This document shows positions 1-11,138 of a DNA stretch of 64,000 nt, one piece after another. The DNA is from Diphasiastrum complanatum. Its lineage: Eukaryota; Streptophyta; Lycopodiopsida; Lycopodiales; Lycopodiaceae. The position numbers and the translations under genes were made by a program. Under the pieces are notes generated by a model that worked only from the letters and a program-made list of their open reading frames with translations, was not told the DNA's origin and did not search any database. Where the stretch lies: contig CM055092.1 of the NCBI GenBank assembly GCA_029204225.1, positions 69,114,229-69,178,228 on the forward strand, given 5' to 3'. How positions within the stretch are numbered: position 1 is the first letter of the stretch; every line of letters starts with the position of its first letter.

Positions 1-248
1 AAATCCCTTTTCACAAAAAATATTTTACATGTTCCTCTGGCGTACGTATGGCCTCCTAAACAAACAGATAAAAACTTTATGGCCATAATGACGGTGGTAG
101 CATATGAATTAAAAGATGAATGATATATACAAATCAAATTATTTTGAAAGTTTTTTAAATAATGAGATAGAGAAACATCTTTTCTCCCAGCTGATACACC
201 TCGGACGCCTCCATGTCTCATACCAAAGGCATCTATTTCAATAGCATC
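1..248 (-). CDS. Exon of unrecognised gene (partial, runs off left edge)
   Basis: Read on the minus strand, this segment is open in one frame from a splice acceptor (CTTTATAG just above position 248) to the window edge, about 82 codons without a stop. It begins DAIEIDAFGMRHGGVRGVSA. The reading phase matches the donor of the exon at 369, so the two join in frame, which supports a real spliced gene. I do not recognise the family. The first third looks globular and charged; the part nearest the edge is less convincing and could be intron. It may belong to a transposon or a host gene. The style resembles the unrecognised segments near 25.2-25.9 kb and 62.7-63.95 kb, but I cannot show homology by eye. 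Confidence 0.45.
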
Positions 249-368
249 CTATAAAGGAGTCAAGAAAATAAATCTAGAATGATACATAACAATGCAAACT
301 CAAACTTCAACACAATGTTTGGATTAAGAAAACTGCACAACATCAATATCAATATAATATCTACTTAC

Positions 369-740
369 CAGATCATAATCATCGTATTCAACGACATTTG
401 TTTTGCTAATGTCATGTCCTCTAATGGCCTCTACATTGCCTGAGGGGATATACCGAGTCCTTGGGGAATATTTTTTTTGGAATTCCAAAAATTTCTCCTC
501 TGTAGGCAAAGTTTTTTCATAGGCTTTCGATTTTTCACATATGGCCTCCAATGCTTCATTGCCAAATTTCCAATTGCCATCTTTATCATAGTCTATCTCA
601 CTTTCAAGGTCATTATATGTGTAAGCAATAATGTCAGAAAATTTTATAAATTTTGTGCAAAAATTGAGAGGACTTCATCCTCTCTCAAACTCAAAACATC
701 TTCTATATCATTAAAAGGAATATAACTATCATTATTTATT
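369..740 (-). CDS. Exon of unrecognised acidic protein, possible frameshift
   Basis: On the minus strand an open frame runs from about 672 to a donor at 368/369 (CTG|GTAAGTAG), about 100 codons. It is rich in D, E and Y and contains the stretches NDLESEIDYDKDGNW and NVVEYDDYDL. Between 672 and 740 the coding-like sequence (DIEDVLSLREDEVL) continues in a neighbouring frame and ends at a TAA, so a one-base indel or an unseen intron separates the parts. Further acidic coding-like sequence (VDIDIGVEVEDSMA) lies at 781-895, beside the broken end of a copia element. Exon phase 0 at the donor agrees with the next exon (248 to 1). Family unknown. It could be a pseudogene or a transposon-borne ORF. 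Confidence 0.4.
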
Positions 741-895
741 AAATATACGAAAACTTTGAGTAGAGTTAATAGATTAATAGGAGATGCAGAGGAAGAGAGT
801 CAGAGAGGACTATAGAACGAGGGAGAGTTTTTTGATAATATGAAGCCATAGAGTCTTCAACTTCAACCCCTATATCAATATCTACTTCATCTACA

Positions 896-1629
896 TCATC
901 TGGAGCAGACACTAAGCAAATTCTTGGTTAACTTAGGAGCATAAAGAACATTATCAAGATTCATCCTTTTGGATGATCCAACATACAAGAGAATTGTTCC
1001 TATTCCACTTATCTTACATTCTTGACTACTTGCAGTATAGATTGATCTATGTAAATCATTGTAAGAAAGTAAAGTGGAGAATATGTCCTTTTGATATGTC
1101 ATGTGGGAACTAGCCCCACTATCAATCCACGAAGAATCATTGGTGTTGCTCTTGGATGAGGGTGGTTTGTTGGAAACCATCAAGGCTGACTCTTCATCCT
1201 CCTCCTCCTCCTGATGTGCAATGTTGCTTTGTTTGCTCTCTTGTGCCTTCTTCTTCTTGAGACATTCTGATTCAAAATGTCCTTTCTTTCCACAGAAAAA
1301 ACATTTGTACTTGAACTTGTCTTTGATCTTGCCCTTTGAGCTTGAAGCCTCATCCTCCTCCTTGGTCTCCTTGAAGTGCTTCTTCTTGCCATTGGTCTTC
1401 TTCTTGCCTTTGAATGAGAAATTAGCTTTCTCATCACCATCCTGTAGAGAAATAGCATTCATTCTTGCATTGGTATGCATCATCCTACACTCTTCAGCCA
1501 CTAATGCACTGTGTAGCTTTTCTATAGTGGGCAAAGTGTCTTGGATTGCAAAGCTTTGGACCAAATTAGTGAAGTCACTCCCTAGACCATTGAGGACAAT
1601 TTGAACAAGCTCACTATCTTGAATCTTCT
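896..1629 (-). pseudogene. Ty1-copia gag/protease fragment, 3' half of the split older element
   Basis: The minus-strand translation continues the gag frame of the piece at 7855-8279. It has gag ending NGLGSDFTNLVQSFAIQD, a lysine-rich linker, the CCHC zinc knuckle CFFCGKKGHFESEC near 1310-1270, and the aspartic protease motif WIDSGASSHM near 1125. The frame then reaches KLTKNLLSV and stops abruptly near 905, where integrase, reverse transcriptase and RNase H should follow; these and the 3' LTR are missing. The element was first cut in two by the copia element at 1630-7854. It is therefore the older of the nested pair and cannot transpose by itself. Confidence 0.85.
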
Positions 1630-2366
1630 TGTGAAGAATTGAAAAAGATTATCTATGTTAGATATAGGGGTCTTATGTTTTTTACATCAAGCATCTAGGT
1701 GTAGGATGTCGATAGGAATAAATTTGGCATAGATGGCAAATTATGCATTTCCACTTGTAATGCCACTATTGAGCCAAAATAGAGTAAGAGGCTAAACACT
1801 TGCTAATTAGAGTGTAGACAAGTGTAAAGTTTTTGTTTGATGAATTCCAAGAGGTCCAATAGGATATAGAGGTGGAACCTTGTGAGGTCCAATAGGAAAT
1901 TGAGGTGTGCTTGAATATAGTCCAATAGAATTAAGAGGTGCATAGATCAATGATCCAATAGGATCAAGAGGTGACAAAATGTGGTCCAATCATATTTAAG
2001 CATAGTGGTAGCTCGTGGACCTACTAGTATCATTGTACTCCTCATTTTGAAATCAATTGATTTGGTGATTTCATGGATTTTGTGAGTTTTTGGATTTCTA
2101 GCTTTCTCTCTCTACCCGAGAGCTCTTGATGCATTTTCTCTCTCTACCCGAGGAGAGCAGCTTGTTTTTACTTAGATTATTTTTTGAATACTTCCCACAC
2201 GTGTGAGTGAGAGTTGGAAGTGATTGAATGCATGTAGTAGTGTGTTTTTGCCATAGGATTCAAGATTGATCTTGAGTCTCAATCTAGTCTTGATCTTGGT
2301 GCATCTACACACCTTAGGAGATCACAAGTACATGTAGTGGATAGTCCACACGTGTGAAAATAAACA
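1630..2366 (+). repeat. 5' LTR of the nested copia element
   Basis: The 737-bp LTR runs from TGTGAAG to AAATAAACA. Its U3 part holds about five copies of a TCCAATAGG-like CCAAT motif between 1850 and 1990, spaced roughly 30 bp apart. Two copies of the 10-bp palindrome CACACGTGTG (G-box core CACGTG) lie at 2196-2205 and 2347-2356, the second almost at the LTR end. CTCTCTCTACCCGAG is repeated at about 2105 and 2141. The LTR supplies the promoter for the element. That the CCAAT and G-box copies are functional transcription-factor sites is inference. Confidence 0.95.
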
Positions 2367-2379
2367 TGGTATTAGAGCC
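2367..2379 (+). promoter_or_regulatory. Primer binding site (initiator tRNA-Met type)
   Basis: TGGTATTAGAGCC directly abuts the 5' LTR and matches, with one difference, the usual plant copia site TGGTATCAGAGCC, complementary to the 3' end of initiator methionine tRNA. It primes minus-strand cDNA synthesis. Confidence 0.9.
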
Positions 2380-3123
2380 TACCTAAGGTTACCATGCATT
2401 TTGATCCATCTAAGTGAAAAATTTTCATCAATCTTGAGCTAGAAATTGTCAAGGCCCATTTTCCTAGCTATCTTGTTCAATCTTGGATCAAAAGAGATCA
2501 AAAGGACATTGATTGGGTCTGACCTGGTACTGTACGGAATCAGGTGCTCAGACACGTGTGAGGAACATCCAATTTCAGTTTGGAAGTTCTCTCTCATGTT
2601 TGATCCATTTATCTTGCTTGATAGCTTGTTTTGAAGCTATTTTTGTCTAGTTTTTGTTGCAATCAGTTTCATTCCATTTGGTTGAGCCAATAAAAAGTTA
2701 TAAGCTTTTGAAGAGGGTTAGGTAGGGCACCTAGACCTGGGTGGACACATTTGGTTTGGTCAAGAGATTGCTTGGTTGATCCAAAATCACAGTTGTATGC
2801 TTGCCAATCTCATCTATATGTGATCTAGGCACTGTTTTGAGATCTTAGCCATTTTGTTTCATGCAATATCATTGTATTTGAGTCAAATTTGGTTTCTTAG
2901 TGTATTTCACACGTGCTAAGAGTGTTGGATCCTAACTTTGCCTATACTCCATCATTTGATGTGAAATAGATCTTGTTTTAGAGAGATTTGTGTAGCTAGT
3001 GAGAATCAATTCACAAATTGTTGTAAGATCTTTCATAGGAGGAGATAGTACTCAATTATTGGATCCTATTGAAAGTGTGTAACAACATTTATTGTTCATC
3101 ATCTGAGTTTTCTTCACTTCAAA

Positions 3124-6100
3124 TGTCTTCAATGGGTTCATCCTTGTTGGAACCAAGTGAAAGATTGACCACTTCAAATTATTCAATTTGGAAAATGAGG
3201 ATGGAGTCCATCTTGATCCTTCAAGATGTGATGGACATAGTTCTTGGCCTTGAAGAAGAACCACAAGTTCTTCAAGAGGTTCAAAAATACAAAAAGAGAG
3301 CTAGGTGGCTCTCCACTACATTAAGATGAATGTCTCTAATGAGATATTGAGGGAGATAGGTACTTGTACAACAGCCAAAGAACCTTGGGATTGTCTCAAG
3401 ACTATCTATGAGGCTAAGAATACCTCTAGGCTTCTCACTCTTAGGAATCAAATCTTTCAAAGTAGCCAAAAGAGTGATGAGAGTGCATCTAGTTATGTTT
3501 TGAGAGTAAAAGATATTCATAGAGAGCTTGCTTGTATTGGTGATTCCATCAATCAAAATGAGCTAGTTCAAGTCATTCTCAATGGCTTGAGAAGTGAATT
3601 TGATAATCTTGTCCAATCCTATGCCATTAAGGAGGAGCTACCAAGTTTGGAGGCTCTCCAAAGTGTGCTAATTTCAGAAGAATCAAGACAAGAGTATAAG
3701 CTCTTGAGGATGGACAGGCTTTCTCTCACTCATAATGTTGGCAAAGCTCTTTTTGCCAAGGATAAGCACAAAGAGAGGAGCAAGAACCAACATCAACAAT
3801 CCTCAAGCAAGGACAAAGTCAAATCCAAAGACAAAGATGAGGAGGAAGATGATTCCTCTAATGCTTCATCATCCAAGCTCAAGAAGAAGAAGAAGATCAA
3901 GTGCTTTTATTGTGGCAAGAAAGGTCATTATGCCACCAATTGCTTCAAAAAGAAGAATCAACTCAAGCAGGCCAATATTACCAATGAGAAGGAAGACACT
4001 ATTGCAAGTGATGGAGAGGGATCTCTTATGGTCTCTAGTTTCTCATCTACTCCTTTCAAGAAGGACGGCCTATGGTATATTGATAGTGGAGCCTCTTCAC
4101 ATATGTGTAGCTCCAAGGACTCTTTCTCTTCTATTGCACCTTATGATGGAGTGAAGAAATCAATATACACTGCAAATGATTTTGAATGTCCTATTGAAGG
4201 CATAGGGAACATTCCCTTGAAGCTTGCATCCTCTAAAGTTCTTTCTCTCTCTAGAGTTCTTTATGTACCTAAGCTTACCAAGAATCTTATTAGTGTTGGC
4301 CAATTGCTTGATAATGGCCTTGATGTACAATTCAATGTTGATACTTGCACTATCAAGAAGAATGATGAGATACTTGCATTAGGATCTAGATTTGGTGGCA
4401 TCTATAAACTAGATCCAAATGAGTATGTGAATGCTTGTAATGTTGCTCTTGTGAACAAGCTCTCTATGGAGGAATTATGGCATAGGAGGTTGGGACATCC
4501 CAACTACAAATCCATGCTCTCTATGATCAAAGAATCCAAAGCTATTGGCTTGCCAAAGTCATTCTCCAAGAAGATCAAGCCTTGTGAGGCTTGTGCTATT
4601 GCTAAATCTCACAAAAAGCCATTTACAAGATCCTCTATCAAAAGCAAGCATCCTTTGGAGTTAATCCACTCAGATGTGCATTTCTCATCAACTACAAGCA
4701 AGGGAGGAGCCAATTGTTTTGTTACTTTCACAAGATTCACTTGGATATATCTTCTTGCTTCAAAATCTATGGTGTTTGATTATTTCCTTATTTTCAAAGC
4801 TTATGTAGAGAAGCTATTCTCATTCAAGATTAAAGCTCTTAGAAGTGATGGAGGTGGTGAATATATCTCCAATAAATTTCAAGACTTTTGTGAGCTTGAA
4901 GGCATTAAAAGAGAGTTTTCTTGTGCCTACTCTCCATCTCAAAATGGAGTGGCCAAGAGAAAGAATAGATCTCTATGTGAATGTGCAAAATCTATGAGAA
5001 TTGAGGCATCTTTGCCCAAAGATTTTTGGGGAGAAGCCATTAATTGTGCAAATTATCTTTGCAATAGGCTCCCACATATAGCTCTTGGAGGAAAGTCACC
5101 ATATGAAATCTTATTTTTGAAGAAGCCTAAGGTTGATCACCTTAGAGTTTTTGGATGCTTATGCTTTGTCCATATTCCCTTGGAAACAAGGAAGAAGGAA
5201 GATCCTAGTGCATGCAAAGGGATCATGGTTGGATACTCATCCACCAAGAAGGCCTATAGAGTCTTTATACTCTCTACTTCTCAAGTTATTGAAAGTAGAG
5301 ATGTTGTCTTTCATGAAGATCAACACTCATCATTTGAAGTGGCCGAGATCAAGAAATCTATGGATGCATCATCAATTATTGATTTTGAAGACAATCATGA
5401 TGTGATGGGGTCGAGATTTGAAGAAGACTCTCCTCGGATTTTTTCACCAAGAAGATCCATGAGAGATAGATCCGAGCCTAAGAGGCTCTCATATGTTGAC
5501 AAAGGCAAACAAGTGGATCTTGATTCCACTAATTATGTTTTTTATGTCTCTCATGAAGAGCCAAAGAATGTACAAGAGGCACTCAATACCAAGGAGTGGT
5601 ATGATGCCATGAAGCAAGAGTATGATGCATTGATCACCAACAATACTTGGGAGCTTGTGGATCCTCCTTCCAACAAGCATGTGATTGGTTGCAAGTGGGT
5701 ATTTCGGATCAAGTTCAATCATGATGGCACCATCAACAAGCATAAAGCAAGATTATGTGCCAAAGGATTTGCTCAAATCCATGGTCTTGATTATGAGGAG
5801 ACCTTTGCACCCGTTGCAAAGATGGTGACAATAAGAATTCTTATTTCTCTTGCTTGTTTTTTCAAGTGGAAGGTGTTCCAATTAGATGTATCCAATGCTT
5901 TTCTAAATGGTTATCTTGAGGAGGAGATCTATATGGAACAACCTCAAGGATTCATCAAAGATGAGTCCAAAGTGTGCTTGCTCTTCAAAAGTCTTTATGG
6001 ACTCAAGCAAGCACCAAGATCATGGTATTCAAGACTTAACTCTTTCCTTATCTCACTAGGATTTACTCTTAGTGACTATGATCCTTCCATGTATCTAAAG

Positions 6101-7099
6101 TTTGTTGATAGCAATATTGTCATTCTTCTAATTTATGTTGATGACATTATTCTTTGTGGAAGTTGTATCAAGCTAGTTGATGAAACCAAGCTAGCACTTG
6201 GATGTGAGTTTAAAATGCAAGATCTAGGAGAGATACATTACATCCTAGGCCTAGAAATTGATTTTTATGAAAATCATGTCTTTAGATGCCAATCTAGATA
6301 TGCTCACTCTATGCTGAAAAAATTCCATATGGAAAAATCTAAGAGCATAGATACTCCAATGGAGCAAATTGTAAAAGATCCTAATAAAGGTGATGAAAGT
6401 TCCTTTGAGGACATCACACTTTTTAGGAGTCTTGTAGGCTCCTTGATCTGGCTTACCATTACTAGGCCCGATCTTAGTTTTTGTGTGCACAAATTGAGTC
6501 AATTTATGCAAGAACCTAAGATCCATCATTGGAAGATGGCCAAGAGGATTTTAAGATATGTATCTTCATCTTGTGATTATGATCTACTCTATAAAAGTGA
6601 AGATCTATCCATTATTGGCTACTCAGATTCGGACTTTGCAAGTGACAAAATGGATCGAAAGTCTATTAGTGCATACACTATCTTTCTTGGAGGCAATCTA
6701 ATATCTTGGCTTTCCAAAAAGCAAGATACTATATCTCTCTCTTCATGTGAGGCCGAGTACAAAGCACTCACTACAACTACCAAAGAAGTGCTTTGGATCA
6801 AGAGGTTATTAATGGAACTAAAGTGCATCAAGGAGGATGATCTACCAATGATCAAGTGTGATAACATCTCGGCCCAAGCTCTTGCCAATAATCCCATATT
6901 TCATGCAAGAAGCAAGCACATAGAAGTGGCACACCATTTTGTGAGAGAAAAGCTTATTGGAGGAGAAATCTATTTGGAGCATGTCAACTCGTCCTCTTGT
7001 ATTGCCGATCTACTCACCAAGCCTTTGAGCAAAAGTTCTTTCATCAAGCATAGATCTAATCTTGGAGTTATATCAAGATCAATGCTCAAATCTTCATAG
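3124..7099 (+). CDS. Copia gag-pol polyprotein (one frameshift near codon 61)
   Basis: The gag start is MSSMGSSLLEPSERL at 3124. A one-base loss near 3306, judged against the related minus-strand copia gag, moves the frame into a 1264-codon stretch (3305-7099) with no stop. Along that stretch are gag; the zinc knuckle CFYCGKKGHYATNC (about residue 200); protease WYIDSGASSHM (257); the pre-integrase motif LWHRRLGHPN (391); integrase with DGGGEY (about 514) and SPSQNGVAKRKNRS; reverse transcriptase with FQLDVSNAFLNG and YVDDIILCGS (944); and RNase H with SSCEAEYKAL (about 1146) and the terminal DLLTKPL motif. The domain order PR-IN-RT-RH is Ty1-copia. All catalytic motifs look intact, so without the frameshift this copy would appear autonomous. 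The sequence has about 33 non-coding bases between the stop and the 3' LTR. Confidence 0.92.
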
Positions 7100-7117
7100 A
7101 TAATTTTTTAGGAGGAG

Positions 7118-7854
7118 TGTGAAGAATTGAAAAAGACTATCTATGTTAGATATAGGGGTCTTATGTTTTTTACATCAAGCATCTAGGTGTAGGATGTTGA
7201 TAGGAATAAATTTGGCATAGATGGCAAATTATGCATTTCCACTTGTAATGCCACTATTGAGCCAAAATAGAGTAAGAGGCTAAACACTTGCTAATTAGAG
7301 TGTAGACAAGTGTAAAGTTTTTGTTTGATGAATTCCAAGAGGTCCAATAGGATATAGAGGTGGAACCTTGTGAGGTCCAATAGAAAATTGAGGTGTGCAT
7401 GAATATAGTCCAATAGAATTAAGAGGTGCATAGATCAATGATCCAATAGGATCAAGAGGTGACAAAATGTCGTCCAATCATAGTTAAGCATAGTGGTAGC
7501 TCGTGGACCTACTAGTATCATTGTACTCCTCATTTTGAAATCAATTGATTTGGTGATTTCATGGATTTTGTGAGTTTTTGGATTTCTAGCTTTCTCTCTC
7601 TACCCGAGAGCTCTTGATTCATTTTCTCTCTCTACCCGAGGAGAGCAGCTTGTTTTTACTTAGATTATTTTTTGAATACTTCCCACACGTGTGAGTGAGA
7701 GTTGGAAGTGATTGAATGCATGTAGTAGTGTGTTTTTGCCATAGGATTCAAGATTGATCTTGAATCTCAATCTAGTCTTGATCTTGGTGCATCTACACAC
7801 CTTAGGAGATCACAAGTACATGTAGTGGACAGTCCACACGTGTGAAAATCAACA
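7118..7854 (+). repeat. 3' LTR of the nested copia element, with polypurine tract
   Basis: The 737-bp LTR is preceded by the polypurine tract AGGAGGAG (7110-7117), the primer for plus-strand synthesis. It ends TCAACA and is followed by the target duplicate CTTCT at 7855. The CCAAT array and both CACACGTGTG palindromes of the 5' copy are conserved (about 7684-7693 and 7835-7844). Confidence 0.95.
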
Positions 7855-8907
7855 CTTCTCTCCAATGGAAGCTAACTCCCTATTGAGAGACCTGATTCTT
7901 AGCACATAAACCTGTGCACTCTCATCACTTCTCTTCATGCTTTGCAGAATCTGATTTCTAAGCATGAGAACCCTTGAAGTGTTACTAGACTCATAGATTG
8001 ATCCTAGAGATTCCCAAGCCTCTTTAGCATGGTACAAGCTGATACTTCTCTCAATAAATCATTGCTTACATTCATCTTCACACAATGAAGTGCAAGCCTA
8101 GATTTTCTTTTGTATTTAGCTAACTCATGTGCACCTAGAGGTTCATCCTCCTCATCAATCAGAAACTCATAAAGATCCTGGAGCACCATGAGTGACTCCA
8201 TCCTCACATTCCAAATAGCATAATTAGTAGAATTTAACCTCTCACTAGCTTCTAGAAGGTATGCTCCAGCATATCCCATCTTACTAGTAAGATTCTACAC
8301 ACAAGATATAGATTTGTTTGAACCTGAAACTCACAAACCTTTCTAACTTGCAGTGTTTCACTCAAATGTTGACTTCTAATCCAACAGATGGACTTGTAAT
8401 CACAGTTCTATCACTCCCTCACAAAGCTGGAATGAAGATAAGATGAAGTGAAAACTACTCTCAAGCAAATCTTGCCAATCTTGGCTATTTTTGGACAAAA
8501 ACTGACTCTATCTCATTCACTTTGATGTACTTTCAAGACCTGGTTTCCACTTTAAGAAGATCTGAAATCAGCCTAGATTAATTAGTTTTCATGAAACAAA
8601 TTTAAAACTAATTAATGGCAAGTGATCTTGGTATCTTATCTTAAGATTTGCACCAAAAATTACATCAAACTGATACCAGATGAAAATACAATGATCCAAT
8701 GAATATGGGATTTTAAATGCTGGTTCAGAGATGCCCAAACGTGTGAACGGTACGGATTTTGATCCTAAAAAAGTTTGGGATCAAATCCCCTCACCAAAAC
8801 CTAGATACCAGCTTGCCCTTCCAATACTAGCTTTTTGCACCAAAACTTGCTAAAACTGGATTAGTTTTAGACACTGATCAATAGCCTTGTACTTGGCTCT
8901 GATACCA
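7855..8907 (-). pseudogene. Older copia element: leader and gag N-terminal half
   Basis: The minus-strand gag starts at 8279 (MGYAGAYLLEASERL) and is clearly homologous to the gag of the nested element (ASERLNSTNYAIWNVRMESL). A frameshift lies near 8035, after which the frame continues VLMLRNQILQSMKRSDES up to the insertion point at 7860. The resumed frame at 1629 fits exactly. A leader of about 600 bp separates gag from a primer binding site at 8895-8907 (reverse complement of TGGTATCAGAGCC). The leader also contains an ACGTGTG motif near 8737. The element is defective: frameshifted, split and lacking its pol 3' half. Confidence 0.88.
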
Positions 8908-9125
8908 TGTTAAAAGTACAGTACTAAAGACCATAAATGGTCTTTGAATGATCCACAAGGTTGATTGTGTGCTTGTTAAACAATCTATTAGATACTAGTC
9001 ATCAGAAAACAAGATCTAGTTTAGCAGCTTGATAGAAGACAAGTAGAGACAATCAGAGCATTGATCATTAACTATAATCCAACTCCACACGTGTGGAAAT
9101 AAGGCTGTAGTACGTCCTGTAGACA
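8908..9125 (-). repeat. 5' LTR of the older copia element
   Basis: In the element's orientation this roughly 218-bp LTR begins TGTCTACAGG and ends TTTTAACA, immediately before the tRNA-Met-type primer binding site. A related LTR in the opposite orientation lies at 10227-10440, with shared blocks near both ends and the same length. It contains the 12-bp palindrome CCACACGTGTGG at 9085-9096, like the other copia LTRs here. The outer boundary is inferred from LTR length and the homologous copy. Confidence 0.75.
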
Positions 9126-9291
9126 GTGTTTAGAATGTGCCAAAGCACAATATTGACAAAATGTACAATATTCTACATGGCTATATTTGCCAATGTAGGC
9201 AATTTTTCACACTATTGAAATGGAAAAAGTGGGGGCCTCGACTATATTTGCAAATCGATTTCATGAAGAGAAGCTTTTGAATGAAAAGCTT

Positions 9292-10000
<709 letters not shown>

Positions 10001-10226
10001 ATGTTTTTTCATTTTAGGTCAAGGAGAGTGAGTTAACTTCCTTATTACATGCTGGAAATTCACCTAACTTCAAGAAGGAAGTCGAATTTGCTATGTATTC
10101 CCTCTCTCCATAGTGAGAAGATAGAAAAATTTTGGAGCTCATTGGCAATTTCAAGCTAGTTCACTATGTACATTGAGTTTTTGTGATCCAATTGAAACCA
10201 AATCAATTTCTACTTGTTTCTCAGGT

Positions 10227-10440
10227 TGAAGGCTGTACTACAGCCTGTAGTACACACACGTGGGCTCGGATTTCAATGTTGATCAATTTTTTTATTGTTA
10301 ATATTTGTTGTTTGTCAAATTGCCAATCTAGATCAACTTTTTTGTGTCTAATTTTTTGATAGATTGTTAAGCAAGCATCCAATCACTCTTGTGGATCTTT
10401 TGTAGATCCATTTATGGTCCTAAAGTACTGTACTTTCACA
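10227..10440 (+). repeat. Solo LTR-like sequence, inverted relative to 8908-9125
   Basis: It runs from TGAAGGCTGTAC to GTACTTTCACA, about 214 bp, and matches the LTR at 8908-9125 in the opposite orientation. Matching blocks are around TTGTGGATC, AGATTGTTAAGCAAGC and CCATTTATGG near its 3' end, and around the G-box core CACGTGG. It is not followed by a primer binding site or preceded by a clear purine tract, so it is best read as a solo LTR. I see no convincing target duplication. Confidence 0.65.
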
Positions 10441-11138
10441 CCTCCCAACAAAAAGCTTCACCTGAACTCCAACGACCTATTTTGCCAAAGCGCAACATGA
10501 TTCTCTTTCTGAATGGGCACTAGAGAATAAGAGAAGTTGATTCCAGAAATCTAAAGTTTGAACTTTGAAGAAAAACTTGAAAATCAGACTCTTTACAGTC
10601 GTTGTCAGCTGCATTAAGATTAATGCTGAAAATCAGTGAAGCCATGATCTATCTCATGCGGAAAATCGCAGGGCCTTGTCTTTCAAATTATTAAAAGTTC
10701 ATTTGGTATTTTGTGAGAGATGATAGATCATAGCACATCAGAAGCCAATAATCCTTGCAAGAGATAGCACCTTATGATTAGTAATTCACTTCGAAGAGTG
10801 GTCCTGAAATTAGACGAAAAGAAAACAGGTTCTTTGCAACTATAATAAGCTTCTTTGCAAAATGAGAGATCAAATGAAGTTTTTATAAGTGTACATAAGG
10901 TCCAAAATTCAAAATCACATCAAGTTGATTATGTTTTGTTCAAAGAGTTCATTTTCAAAGAGGTGGCCTACATTTGCAAAATTTAGAAGGCCTTCCTTAC
11001 AACTTATTGAATATGTGGCTCTTCTTAAAATTTTAGCAAAATGTACAATGATCCACCTTTGTATGAACTTGGAAGAGAACAAGCCAAAATTTGATGTTAC
11101 TTATTGTATTATCTTTTGTTGACAAATTAAGAGTACAT
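10441..11138. other. No gene recognised
   Basis: AT-rich sequence without a convincing long frame, splice-supported exon or repeat. It may include the 5' flank of the hAT-like element that follows. Confidence 0.5.

Larger units (their letters stand above)
1630..7854 (+). mobile_element. Near-complete Ty1-copia LTR retrotransposon, nested in an older copia
   Basis: The element is 6225 bp with two 737-bp LTRs (1630-2366 and 7118-7854), a primer binding site directly after the 5' LTR, a single long gag-pol frame and a purine tract before the 3' LTR. Its ends are TGTGAAG and CAACA. The 5-bp target duplication CTTCT is at 1625-1629 and 7855-7859. Deleting the element plus one CTTCT restores the reading frame of the surrounding minus-strand copia gag, which confirms the boundaries. 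The LTRs differ at about ten positions by eye (about 1.4%), so insertion is fairly recent. A single-base frameshift near 3306 is the only coding defect I can see. Confidence 0.95.
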
